Shown piece after piece: positions 1-6,617 of a stretch of DNA of 8,290 nt. Every line of letters begins with the position of its first letter. Positions within the stretch are counted from its first letter, which is position 1. The stretch covers positions 1 to 8,290 of the forward strand of contig RFZH01000100.1 in NCBI GenBank assembly GCA_009920815.1, in the 5' to 3' direction. The DNA comes from Paracoccaceae bacterium. Lineage in GTDB: Bacteria > Pseudomonadota > Alphaproteobacteria > Rhodobacterales > Rhodobacteraceae. The position numbers and the translations under genes were made by a program. Below the pieces are notes generated by a model that was given only the letters and a program-made list of their open reading frames with translations, was not told the DNA's origin and ran no database searches.

Positions 1-390
1 AAAGCCCTATCGCATGCCGCTTTGTCGGCGGTCAGTTCCGACAGCCGTGCAATTTACATCTGGGATGACACCTATTTCAAAACGCGCGGCTATTCACTAA
101 AACGCTTAGTTTTTATCTACGAAACGCTTTGCGAGATGGACATAGAAATCATCAAAGGCGATACGCAAAAGGTACTGCGCACCTTGGCGCCAGACCGTGT
201 AAAGACCTTTCAAACCGCGGATAGCGTTATCAATCAAATGATCATCAAAATACAAAATGATATTGATGTCGACATTGTACATCATCCTGCCTTTGTCAAA
301 AATCTCGACATCTCAGATCATAGGCGTTTTTTCAAATATTGGAACAAGGCCAGTAAACAGGCATTTTTGATCAACGGTGGGATAGATTAA
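1..390 (+). CDS. Photolyase/cryptochrome-like alpha/beta domain protein, 5' end missing
   Basis: The frame is open from the first base to a TAA at 388-390, giving 129 visible residues. No ATG or GTG start is visible. The only candidate, a TTG at 22, has no ribosome binding site, so the gene most likely begins upstream of the window. The visible part starts with a hydrophobic strand (RAIYIWDD) and continues with YSLKRLVFIYETL. It ends with a basic and aromatic stretch (RRFFKYWNKASK). This order resembles the small stand-alone proteins related to the N-terminal antenna-binding domain of DNA photolyases, which are about 140-150 residues long. That would leave only about 15-25 residues missing. 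No FAD-binding helical domain follows, so light-driven repair by this protein alone is unlikely and its role is unknown. The assignment comes from recalled family resemblance, not a search. Its stop codon overlaps that of the convergent gene on the other strand. Confidence 0.55.
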   Translation, partial: KALSHAALSAVSSDSRAIYIWDDTYFKTRGYSLKRLVFIYETLCEMDIEIIKGDTQKVLRTLAPDRVKTFQTADSVINQMIIKIQNDIDVDIVHHPAFVKNLDISDHRRFFKYWNKASKQAFLINGGID

Positions 391-818
391 GCATAGACAG
401 CGCTTAGCGTGAGCGACGCGACCACTATTCCTGTCACATTGCGGCGCAAGATAATATAACGCTGGGATAGATGACCAGCGCGAAATAATGCAAGGTCAAT
501 CACATAAAGCACAGCGAAGGCAATTGCACAAATATATGCGACCGCGCGCGGTCCAAGAAACAAAAATGCAAACCAGCCCGCCAAGGTGATTAAATTGCTT
601 AGAACGGGCAAGTGCCGCGACCACCCATCCCCAAGATGCAGATGCTGTCCCCAATGAACGCCCGCCATAAACGATAAAATAACGATAGCATAGCTGCTTA
701 GCACAATATCAACTGGGCCAACACCGGGCACCATTGGCGACGCAAGCACACGACACACAGCACAGATCACAAAAGGCAGCGCACCTGCATAGGTCAAATA
801 GGGCGTTATCGATTTCAT
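387..818 (-). CDS. DUF3429 family integral membrane protein
   Basis: This 143-residue protein is mostly hydrophobic, with about four or five predicted membrane segments: roughly residues 8-25, 38-56, 72-90, 92-112 and 127-142. The segments YAGALPFVICA near the N-terminus and ILSFMAGVHWGQHL near residue 50 are characteristic of the DUF3429 family of small inner-membrane proteins, whose function is not known. The length matches the family. The ATG at 818 is preceded by a weak purine-rich stretch (AAAGAGAA), which could serve as a ribosome binding site. It lies 62 bases downstream of the DUF4864 gene on the same strand and may be co-transcribed with it. Its TAA stop overlaps the stop of the convergent photolyase-like gene by four bases, so no separate terminator fits between them. 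Confidence 0.75.
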   Translation of the reverse strand: MKSITPYLTYAGALPFVICAVCRVLASPMVPGVGPVDIVLSSYAIVILSFMAGVHWGQHLHLGDGWSRHLPVLSNLITLAGWFAFLFLGPRAVAYICAIAFAVLYVIDLALFRAGHLSQRYIILRRNVTGIVVASLTLSAVYA

Positions 819-880
819 GGTATTCTCTTTGCTCGTTTATCGTGGATCGCGTTTTTCAATCGTGGGCTATGGTTCACATG

Positions 881-1282
881 TCACACCGCAAGGGGATTGC
901 CCTTGAGCATTTCGACACCGTTGATACGCCATCCAAGGTTGGTCGAGATCATGTAATATCTTAGATAATGTGCAATTCCGTTTTGATCGATCACTTCAAT
1001 ATCTTGGGTGTAGCCTTCGCCAAGCTTGTCAAATGACAAAAATGTCACCGAACGCGGGCGCCAAACCATAGGATAGCCTTGACGCACCATACGGCCAAAA
1101 TTTTCTGGCGTACGAAATATTGACCGAATACTGTTGCTGGCAAATTCAAATGCGGCGCCAAAATCATCCCGCTTAAAGCTTTCAATTTGCTGCGAAATTA
1201 CACTTTTCACATCCTCCTCTGGCCCTGCCTTTAGAGGCAACGCCAAGGATATCAAAAGCAATGTAATCGAAACTAAACGCAT
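881..1282 (-). CDS. DUF4864 domain protein with signal peptide
   Basis: The protein is 133 residues long from the ATG at 1282. I prefer this start over a TTG at 1309 because it places a textbook signal peptide at the N-terminus: MRLV, then a leucine/isoleucine-rich core, then a likely cleavage site after LKA near residue 18. The mature part is about 115 residues and contains IESFKRDDFGAAFEFA, GRMVRQGYPMVWRPRSV and an IDQNGIAHYLRYYM segment. This is the layout of DUF4864 proteins, NTF2-like folds found mainly in alphaproteobacteria, and the likely location is the periplasm. No catalytic function is known for the family. No strong ribosome binding site is visible. It is divergent from the sulfatase gene and probably leads a two-gene unit with the DUF3429 gene. 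Confidence 0.75.
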   Translation of the reverse strand: MRLVSITLLLISLALPLKAGPEEDVKSVISQQIESFKRDDFGAAFEFASNSIRSIFRTPENFGRMVRQGYPMVWRPRSVTFLSFDKLGEGYTQDIEVIDQNGIAHYLRYYMISTNLGWRINGVEMLKGNPLAV

Positions 1283-1343
1283 AGTGCTACAATATCGACC
1301 GAACCACAAAATTCAATTTAACCTTTGGTAATGATCACGTGCT

Positions 1344-1383
1344 GCGCGAATGAAAACTTGATTTACATTATGTCATTTGGCGC
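1344..1383. promoter_or_regulatory. Imperfect inverted repeat in the divergent intergenic region
   Basis: The 152 bases between the divergently transcribed DUF4864 and sulfatase genes must hold both promoters. The left arm GCGCGAATGA (1344-1353) is mirrored by TCATTTGGCGC (1373-1383), with a one-base bulge, around a 19-base AT-rich centre. It could be an operator or a transcript hairpin. I could not find a convincing -35/-10 pair for either direction, so promoter positions are left open. Confidence 0.25.
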
Positions 1384-1434
1384 GTTAGGGTCATGATAAA
1401 GAACGCTTAAAAGCGATCAGCGGCAGGGACACAG

Positions 1435-3120
1435 ATGGCAACGAAGAATATTCTTTTTATTATGTGCGATCAGCTGCGATGGGATTATTTATCTTGTAAT
1501 GGACATCCCCACCTTAAGACGCCAAACATCGACGCCCTTGCCGCGCGGGGTGTAAATTTCAAACGCGCCTATGTTCAGTCGCCTGTCTGTGGGCCAAGTC
1601 GGATGTCAACCTATACGGGGCGCTATGTGCATGCGCATGGTGCTAGCTGGAATTTTGTCCCGCTCAAGGCGGGTGAAATGACCATAGGCGATCATTTACG
1701 TCCCCAGGGGGTCAAGACCGTATTGATCGGAAAAACCCATATGCGGGCGGACATTGCTGGCATGGTCCGATTGGGCATCGAACCAAATTCGCACATTGGT
1801 GTGCGGATATCTGAATGTGGCTTTGACCCATTTGAACGTGATGACGGGATTCACCCTTATTCAGGCCATGATCCAAATCCACGTTACAATGACGACCTAC
1901 GCGCCTCTGGACTTGACAGCGAAAACCCATGGGAAGAATGGGCGAACGCCACCGAAGAGGACGGCGAAATAAAATCAGGCTGGTTCTTGAAATACTCGAA
2001 CCACCCTGCACGCGTTCCAGATCAAAAGGCCGAGACCCCCTATATCACCGATCGCGCAATCGACTTTTTGTCAAACGCAGGCCCTGACCCATGGGTCGCA
2101 CATGTATCCTATATCAAACCACATTGGCCTTACATTGTGCCAGAACCCTATGCTTCGATGTATGGACCCGAACATGTGATCCCAGCGATTAAGTCTATAA
2201 AAGAACAAGAAGACCCCCACCCTGTTTTCAAAGCAATGCAAGACCACCGTGTGTCAAAAACCTTTGCAAATGAAGAGACCCGCACCACGGTAATTCCCGC
2301 CTATATGGGGTTGATCAAACAACTGGACGATCAAATCGGTCGTTTGATGGACCACCTAAAATCCACAGGCCAAGACAAAGACACTATGATCATTTTCACA
2401 TCTGACCACGGTGATTATTTGGGTGATCATTGGATGGGGGAAAAAGATCTTTTCCATGAACAGGCGATCCGTGTCCCGTTGATCATCGTTGATCCCGATG
2501 CACGCGCCAACAAAACCCGTGGCAAGGATAATAACGATCTTGTGGAAATGATTGACCTATTGCCTACATTTCTGGATGTCTATGATACGCCCCAAGTGCC
2601 GCATGCGCTTGATGGCACATCTTTGCGCCCAAAATTATTCGGCGATGTCCATGATAAAAAACCACATATTATCTGTGAATACGACTACTCCTTTCAAGAG
2701 GCGCGTGTCGCCTTGGGCACCCCATCCCGTGACAGTTGGCTACGCATGATTTATGATGGGCGCTGGAAATACATTTTGGCCGAAGGATTTCGACCAATGT
2801 TATTTGATACAGAAAATGATCCAAATGAATTCGACGATTTAGGCGCTTCGCCAGAATTTTCTGACATACGTGATGACCTGCACGAACGCCTTTTCAAATG
2901 GGCGCGCCAACCACGTCAACGCATGACAGTGGCCGATGACACGATAGAAACCACGTTTGTCCAAGAGCGCATCGCAGAAAGCGGCATATTGATCGGCTAT
3001 TGGGACGAAGCTGAATTGGAACATGCCCTTCGTCACGAGTGGCACCCACGATTTGCCGCACATAATCCGATAATCGGGCCAACGCTCAAGAAACTGTTGC
3101 GCAAGGATTTGAAAGAATGA
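1435..3120 (+). CDS. Type I sulfatase-family hydrolase (arylsulfatase / phosphonate monoester hydrolase-like)
   Basis: This 561-residue protein belongs to the alkaline phosphatase superfamily. It starts at an ATG behind an AGGGA ribosome binding site (1425-1429). Metal-binding D12 sits in FIMCDQLRWD. The C-G-P-S-R motif at residues 52-56 carries C52, which would be converted to formylglycine, the catalytic nucleophile, followed by TGRY. K100 and H102 (GKTH) and K228 and H230 (KPHWPY) match the sulfate-contacting residues of sulfatases. D324 and H325 (FTSDHGDYLGDH) complete the metal site. No signal peptide is seen, so it is probably cytoplasmic. The length and the C-terminal half (YDGRWKYILAEG, then PxLFDxxxDPxE) resemble both phosphonate monoester hydrolases and choline-sulfatase-like enzymes. 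The GKTH motif favours a sulfatase, but the substrate cannot be told from sequence. The maturation enzyme is not in this window. The last codons overlap the start of the cupin gene. Confidence 0.88.
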   Translation: MATKNILFIMCDQLRWDYLSCNGHPHLKTPNIDALAARGVNFKRAYVQSPVCGPSRMSTYTGRYVHAHGASWNFVPLKAGEMTIGDHLRPQGVKTVLIGKTHMRADIAGMVRLGIEPNSHIGVRISECGFDPFERDDGIHPYSGHDPNPRYNDDLRASGLDSENPWEEWANATEEDGEIKSGWFLKYSNHPARVPDQKAETPYITDRAIDFLSNAGPDPWVAHVSYIKPHWPYIVPEPYASMYGPEHVIPAIKSIKEQEDPHPVFKAMQDHRVSKTFANEETRTTVIPAYMGLIKQLDDQIGRLMDHLKSTGQDKDTMIIFTSDHGDYLGDHWMGEKDLFHEQAIRVPLIIVDPDARANKTRGKDNNDLVEMIDLLPTFLDVYDTPQVPHALDGTSLRPKLFGDVHDKKPHIICEYDYSFQEARVALGTPSRDSWLRMIYDGRWKYILAEGFRPMLFDTENDPNEFDDLGASPEFSDIRDDLHERLFKWARQPRQRMTVADDTIETTFVQERIAESGILIGYWDEAELEHALRHEWHPRFAAHNPIIGPTLKKLLRKDLKE

Positions 3121-3608
3121 CACAGCACGACTATGTCCGCGACGGTGCAAATTTACCTGATTGTATGAAAGATGGTCCCGTTATTGATGGGGTTCATTGG
3201 AACATTCTGGGGCAGGTCTATTCGCCAACCCATATCAGCGATCTAGCGTTTTCGTGGAAAGCCATTTTTCCAATCGAGACATTTGTCCCGCCACATATCC
3301 ACACGACCCAAGATGAATATGTTTTTATCAAATCAGGATCGCTAGACTTTGTACTGGATGGCCTCCATTTCGCCGCGCGCGCGGGCAATTTGGTTCATTT
3401 ACCCAAGGGCATTTCACACGGAATTTTCAACAACTCAGGTGCAAATGTGGAATGTGTTTTTGCAGTTACCCCGACAGGTAAACTTGTGGACTTATTTCGC
3501 AAAATTCATAACTTGGCCCACCCGGGAAAAGTGACAGATGTCGCCAAAAACTATGACGTCAATTTCCTGCCACCTATTCGTGCCATAGACGCGATCACAA
3601 AAACCTAG
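3117..3608 (+). CDS. Single-domain cupin protein coupled to the sulfatase-like gene
   Basis: This 163-residue protein has one cupin beta-barrel. Cupin motif 1 is visible as PPHIHTTQDEYVFIKSG, with likely metal ligands H60, H62 and E67. Motif 2 matches the canonical G-x5-P-x-G-x2-H-x3-N exactly: G90, P96, G98, H101 and N105. All the usual ligands are therefore present, and a metal-dependent enzyme or small-molecule sensor is plausible. The start ATG overlaps the sulfatase stop (ATGA at 3117-3120), so the two proteins are almost certainly translated from one mRNA by coupling and probably serve one pathway. The C-terminal 45 residues (KLVDLFRKIHNLAH onward) lie beyond the barrel and are probably helical. 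No DNA-binding domain is present. The reaction is unknown. Its TAG overlaps the stop of the convergent dddQ-like gene. Confidence 0.85.
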   Translation: MTQHDYVRDGANLPDCMKDGPVIDGVHWNILGQVYSPTHISDLAFSWKAIFPIETFVPPHIHTTQDEYVFIKSGSLDFVLDGLHFAARAGNLVHLPKGISHGIFNNSGANVECVFAVTPTGKLVDLFRKIHNLAHPGKVTDVAKNYDVNFLPPIRAIDAITKT

Positions 3609-4180
3609 GCCGTTCCCATCAACGGCAGATCCGCCATACCTTTGCCGCGCCACAAAACCAATGCCAAGATCGGTCCGTCTTTCATTGTTAAAGCATGTGG
3701 CTGATTGGACGCATGGAATTGACAGGCGCCCGAACCCAACATTTTAGGCTCCGTACCGTGTGCTTCAAACATGCCAGAGCCGGACACAACGCAATAAATT
3801 TCCTCTGCCTCGTGATGGTGCCATGGATAATACAGGCCCCGTCCCCAATAGGCGATATAGCCGCGCATTTCAGTGGTATAGAAATGCCCATCTGGCCCGA
3901 ATAATTCGATATATCCATAATCTTGTAGAAACCCAAAACCGACCTCTTCTTCGGTGTAGGTCTGTTTCCAGTTCGCAATCGCTGCGGCCTCTTGGGTGGC
4001 GATGTGCAATGGATGCGGATCATGCCATGCTTTGATTTGCCGCACGGCCGGTACCGGTGTCGCCGGTTTTGATTGAAACGTCATGTTCTGTGGCCACATT
4101 CCAAAAGATTGCAGCAACGGCGTATGATCATAGACAGCTTTTGACGCCGCCAACACATTTTCAAAAATTGCCTGAGACAT
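3605..4180 (-). CDS. dddQ: DMSP lyase of the DddQ type (cupin)
   Basis: The 191-residue protein resembles the cupin DMSP lyases (DddQ/DddL group), which cleave dimethylsulfoniopropionate to dimethyl sulfide and acrylate. The signature segment is YWGRGLYYPWHHHEAEEIY at 111-129. Taking H123 as the first ligand, the spacing reproduces the residues I recall for Ruegeria DddQ (Y120, H125, E129, Y131, H163). The counterparts here are Y118, H123, E127, Y129 (the presumed catalytic base) and H162 in the second motif (NQPHAL). The length fits DddQ at about 190-200 residues. The N-terminal 70 residues appear helical, as in the family, and no signal peptide is seen. The ATG at 4180 has a GGGGAT ribosome binding site (4186-4191). 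It is probably a single-gene unit. A related non-DMSP substrate remains possible, because not all members of this superfamily have the lyase as their main activity. Confidence 0.78.
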   Translation of the reverse strand: MSQAIFENVLAASKAVYDHTPLLQSFGMWPQNMTFQSKPATPVPAVRQIKAWHDPHPLHIATQEAAAIANWKQTYTEEEVGFGFLQDYGYIELFGPDGHFYTTEMRGYIAYWGRGLYYPWHHHEAEEIYCVVSGSGMFEAHGTEPKMLGSGACQFHASNQPHALTMKDGPILALVLWRGKGMADLPLMGTA

Positions 4181-4204
4181 CCACTATCCCCGTTTCACTG
4201 AACG

Positions 4205-4220
4205 ACACCAACAAGGGTGT
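4205..4220 (-). promoter_or_regulatory. Short inverted repeat upstream of dddQ-like gene
   Basis: ACACC and GGTGT form a perfect five-base inverted repeat around a six-base centre, 25-40 bases before the dddQ-like start codon. On the minus strand it would lie in the leader or core promoter. It could be a small operator or a leader hairpin. A TTGACG at 4260-4265 (minus strand) could be a -35 element, but no good -10 follows it. Confidence 0.25.
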
Positions 4221-4296
4221 TTTCTGACTTCGAGGTACTAAGAATTCTGTGCGGATGATCGTCAAAACGCGACACGTCTGGACGCGAAACGTAGAT

Positions 4297-4321
4297 AGGG
4301 CGCAATCAATGATCGCGCCCT
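4297..4321 (-). terminator. Hairpin just downstream of the helicase gene
   Basis: AGGGCGC and GCGCCCT form a perfect seven-base GC-rich stem around an 11-base loop, starting 11 bases past the helicase stop codon on the minus strand. The run that follows (ATCTACGTTT) is only moderately rich in T, so it is a weak intrinsic terminator or an mRNA-end stabilising hairpin. It separates the helicase transcript from the dddQ-like gene on the same strand. Confidence 0.6.
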
Positions 4322-4331
4322 GAAATCCGAA

Positions 4332-6395
4332 TTAGCGTTTTCTGGTCGGTGTCGCATTGCCACCTGGGGCAGCAGAGCGACGCGCTTTGTTCTTTTTACT
4401 GGTAAATTTACCAACTGATGGCGCACGCATAGACTTGCTAGGATCACTTGCTCCTTTACGCGCCGTGGATTTGGGTTTGGATGGTGCGTCAGATGCGTCT
4501 GATTTCGAAAATGGTTTTGATGCTTTTTTCTTGAAGGGTGCGACAACACCTTCCGGCAGCTCTTTTGCGCGCTTTGGCTTGTATGGCGTGTCACGTTTGT
4601 CTTTGTAATCAGAACGCGGCTTTGATCCTTTTGCAAAATCACCCTTGCCAAAATCTTTTTTTGGCTTCGGTCGATCTTCGTTTGGGGCGTTTTCTAATGG
4701 ATGAAAATTCGAACGCGCGGGTTCACGGCGTTCGCGTTTTGGTGCACTTGGACGATCGCTCGGTTTGCCACGTCGTGGGGCATTGAAATCGCGGCTTTTG
4801 ACCACCGGCGGTAAATCGGGCGCCGCGTCAAGCTTTTCAACCAACGCTTCCTCTATCTTGGCAGCTGGACCAACAGATTTGAAAAATGCATCAACCGACT
4901 CTTGTTTCAATTCGATAAACGCATGATCATCTTGGATCCGAATAGCGCCAATGTCAGATTTCGTTATGTCACCCGCTTTGCACAACATCGGAACGATTTG
5001 ACCCGGAGATACACCGTCGTTGCGTCCCTTTGCCATCCGCAGCCAAACGCTTGGTCCAAAATCCTCAAAGCTTTTCTTGGGCTGACGCGCCGGCATATCT
5101 TCAACATCTGAGATATCCTCAGGTGCTGAAAGTTTTTGGGTATAGGTTTCCAAAAAAGCCGCTGCGACACGTTCGGCGCCAAATCGTTCTAGCAACTCTG
5201 AAATCATGTCTTGATGCGCTGATTTCGGCTCGGTTGTCCAAACCTCGTCCAACAAAATACGTTCGTGATCTTTTGCGATGACTTCGTCCGCTGTCGGTGC
5301 GCCACCCCATTGTGCCGTCACTTTGGCGCCTTGTAATAGCCGATCAGCCTTGCGCATCGCACTTGGCGGTACGATCAACACCGAGGTCCCTTTACGCCCC
5401 GCCCGACCGGTGCGGCCAGAGCGATGCAACAAAGTTTCGTGGTTGGACGGCAATTCTGCATGAACAACCAAATCAAGCTTTGGCAAATCGATCCCACGCG
5501 CCGCCACATCGGTTGCAACACAGATACGCGCCCGACCATCGCGCATTGCCTGCAAGGCATGCGTACGTTCGGACTGGGACAGTTCACCAGACAAACACAC
5601 GACTGAAAACCCTCGGTTTGACAAACGTGTTGTCAATCGTCCTACGGTCGCGCGCGTGTTTGCAAACACAATCGCGCTGGGTGCTTCGTGATAGCGCAAT
5701 ACGTTGATGATCGCATTTTCGCCGTCATGTTTGCTGACTTTGATGGCCTGATACTGAATATCGGTATGTTGCGATTTTTCAGCCAAGGTGGTGATACGAA
5801 TAGCGTCGCGTTGATATTGCTTTGCAAGATTGGCGATGCCTTTTGGCACTGTTGCGGAAAACAACAACGTGCGCCGTGTCTCGGGCGTCGCATTCAAAAT
5901 CATTTCCAAATCTTCGGCAAATCCCAGATCGAGCATTTCATCTGCTTCGTCCAAGACAACGGCACGGATTGCCGACAAATCAATCGAACTGCGCATGATA
6001 TGGTCGCGCAAACGGCCTGGTGTTGCCACGACGATATGTGCGCCACGTTCCAACGCACGGCGTTCGTCACGCATGTCCATGCCACCGACACAAGACGCCA
6101 TAACAACGCCCGCCTCGGCATAGAGCCACTGTAATTCACGTTTTACCTGCAATGCCAGTTCGCGCGTTGGCGCGATGACCAAGCCCAGCGGCGCATCTGC
6201 ACGATCAAATTCGTCGGCACCGCCTAAAAGGTTTTCCGCGATGGCAATGCCAAATCCGACGGTTTTTCCCGACCCCGTTTGGGCCGATACCAACAAATCA
6301 GCATTTTCTAATTCTGGATTTGACACTTCACGTTGGACAGGTGTCAATGTTTCATAACCGCGCTTTTCAAGAGCGACTTTAAGGGCGTTCTTCAC
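4332..6395 (-). CDS. deaD: DEAD-box ATP-dependent RNA helicase with DbpA-type RNA-binding domain
   Basis: The enzyme unwinds RNA duplexes using ATP. In bacteria this class acts in ribosome assembly, mRNA decay and growth in the cold. From a GTG at 6395 it has 687 residues. Visible motifs are the Q motif GYETLTPVQ (13-21), Walker A AQTGSGKT (38-45), PTREL (76-80), DEAD (149-152), SAT (180-182), ATDVAARGID (ending at 303) and HRSGRTGR (324-331). A DbpA RNA-binding domain follows at roughly 447-528. After it comes a lysine-, serine- and proline-rich tail of about 150 residues, likely disordered and RNA-binding. The GTG is preferred because the frame upstream, with an ATG at 6482 and a TTG at 6512, encodes a cysteine-rich stretch unlike a helicase N-terminus. 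That stretch also spans two hairpins, and the ATG has no ribosome binding site. The site before the GTG (GTGAGAA) is itself modest, so the start is less certain than the function. Confidence 0.9.
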   Translation of the reverse strand: MKNALKVALEKRGYETLTPVQREVSNPELENADLLVSAQTGSGKTVGFGIAIAENLLGGADEFDRADAPLGLVIAPTRELALQVKRELQWLYAEAGVVMASCVGGMDMRDERRALERGAHIVVATPGRLRDHIMRSSIDLSAIRAVVLDEADEMLDLGFAEDLEMILNATPETRRTLLFSATVPKGIANLAKQYQRDAIRITTLAEKSQHTDIQYQAIKVSKHDGENAIINVLRYHEAPSAIVFANTRATVGRLTTRLSNRGFSVVCLSGELSQSERTHALQAMRDGRARICVATDVAARGIDLPKLDLVVHAELPSNHETLLHRSGRTGRAGRKGTSVLIVPPSAMRKADRLLQGAKVTAQWGGAPTADEVIAKDHERILLDEVWTTEPKSAHQDMISELLERFGAERVAAAFLETYTQKLSAPEDISDVEDMPARQPKKSFEDFGPSVWLRMAKGRNDGVSPGQIVPMLCKAGDITKSDIGAIRIQDDHAFIELKQESVDAFFKSVGPAAKIEEALVEKLDAAPDLPPVVKSRDFNAPRRGKPSDRPSAPKRERREPARSNFHPLENAPNEDRPKPKKDFGKGDFAKGSKPRSDYKDKRDTPYKPKRAKELPEGVVAPFKKKASKPFSKSDASDAPSKPKSTARKGASDPSKSMRAPSVGKFTSKKNKARRSAAPGGNATPTRKR

Positions 6396-6416
6396 TATGT
6401 TCTCACTGTTTGTACG

Positions 6417-6469
6417 GGGGTTTGCGCTCCCCCATGGAACATAACCCTGTGATTGGCATTCCCTGCCAA
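6417..6469 (-). promoter_or_regulatory. Two-hairpin 5' leader of the helicase mRNA
   Basis: Between the preceding terminator and the likely GTG start lie two inverted repeats. One is TTGGCA-TTCCC-TGCCAA at 6453-6469, a six-base stem with a five-base loop. The other pairs GGGGG with CCCCC around an eight-base loop, beginning about 20 bases before the start codon. Both would form in the transcript. Long structured leaders are known for cold-inducible helicase genes such as E. coli deaD. Self-regulation through this leader is inferred, not shown. I could not fix a promoter here. Confidence 0.4.
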
Positions 6470-6549
6470 GGCAAATTGCCATGCTGCGCCGGATAGAGCA
6501 GTCCAAGCACAATGTATAGGGTTCATTTGGACAACGGCCGATTTATTAC

Positions 6550-6592
6550 AAAAAATGCGGCAATAAGGACCCAAATTGACCTATTTGCCGCA
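6550..6592 (-). terminator. Rho-independent terminator of the agmatinase gene
   Basis: Read on the minus strand, TGCGGCAA (6592-6585) pairs perfectly with TTGCCGCA (6563-6556) and is followed at once by six T residues (6555-6550). An internal AGG/CCT pairing extends the stem beyond a two-base mismatch. It begins 25 bases after the agmatinase stop and precedes the helicase leader, so the two minus-strand genes are separate transcription units. Confidence 0.88.
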
Positions 6593-6617
6593 CCTTTGTC
6601 TAAGTTTGCGATGCGCC

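Noticed and set aside
22..390. TTG at 22 as the start of the first gene
   Set aside because: The frame is open to base 1, no ribosome binding site precedes the TTG, and the family needs a further N-terminal strand. The gene is treated as cut by the window edge.
734..964. Plus-strand open frame across the gap between the DUF3429 and DUF4864 genes
   Set aside because: It is antisense to the ends of two well-supported genes, and its product has no recognisable features.
4205..4224. ACACC/GGTGT hairpin followed by TTTT read as a plus-strand terminator
   Set aside because: No plus-strand gene ends nearby; the last one stops at 3608 and converges on the dddQ-like gene. It is kept only as a possible leader element on the minus strand.
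5297..6134. Long plus-strand open frames opposite the helicase gene
   Set aside because: They lie entirely antisense to conserved helicase motifs and their products resemble nothing. They are by-products of codon bias.
6396..6512. Extending the helicase to the ATG at 6482 or TTG at 6512
   Set aside because: Neither has a ribosome binding site, the added residues are cysteine-rich and unlike helicase N-termini, and the stretch contains two hairpins.
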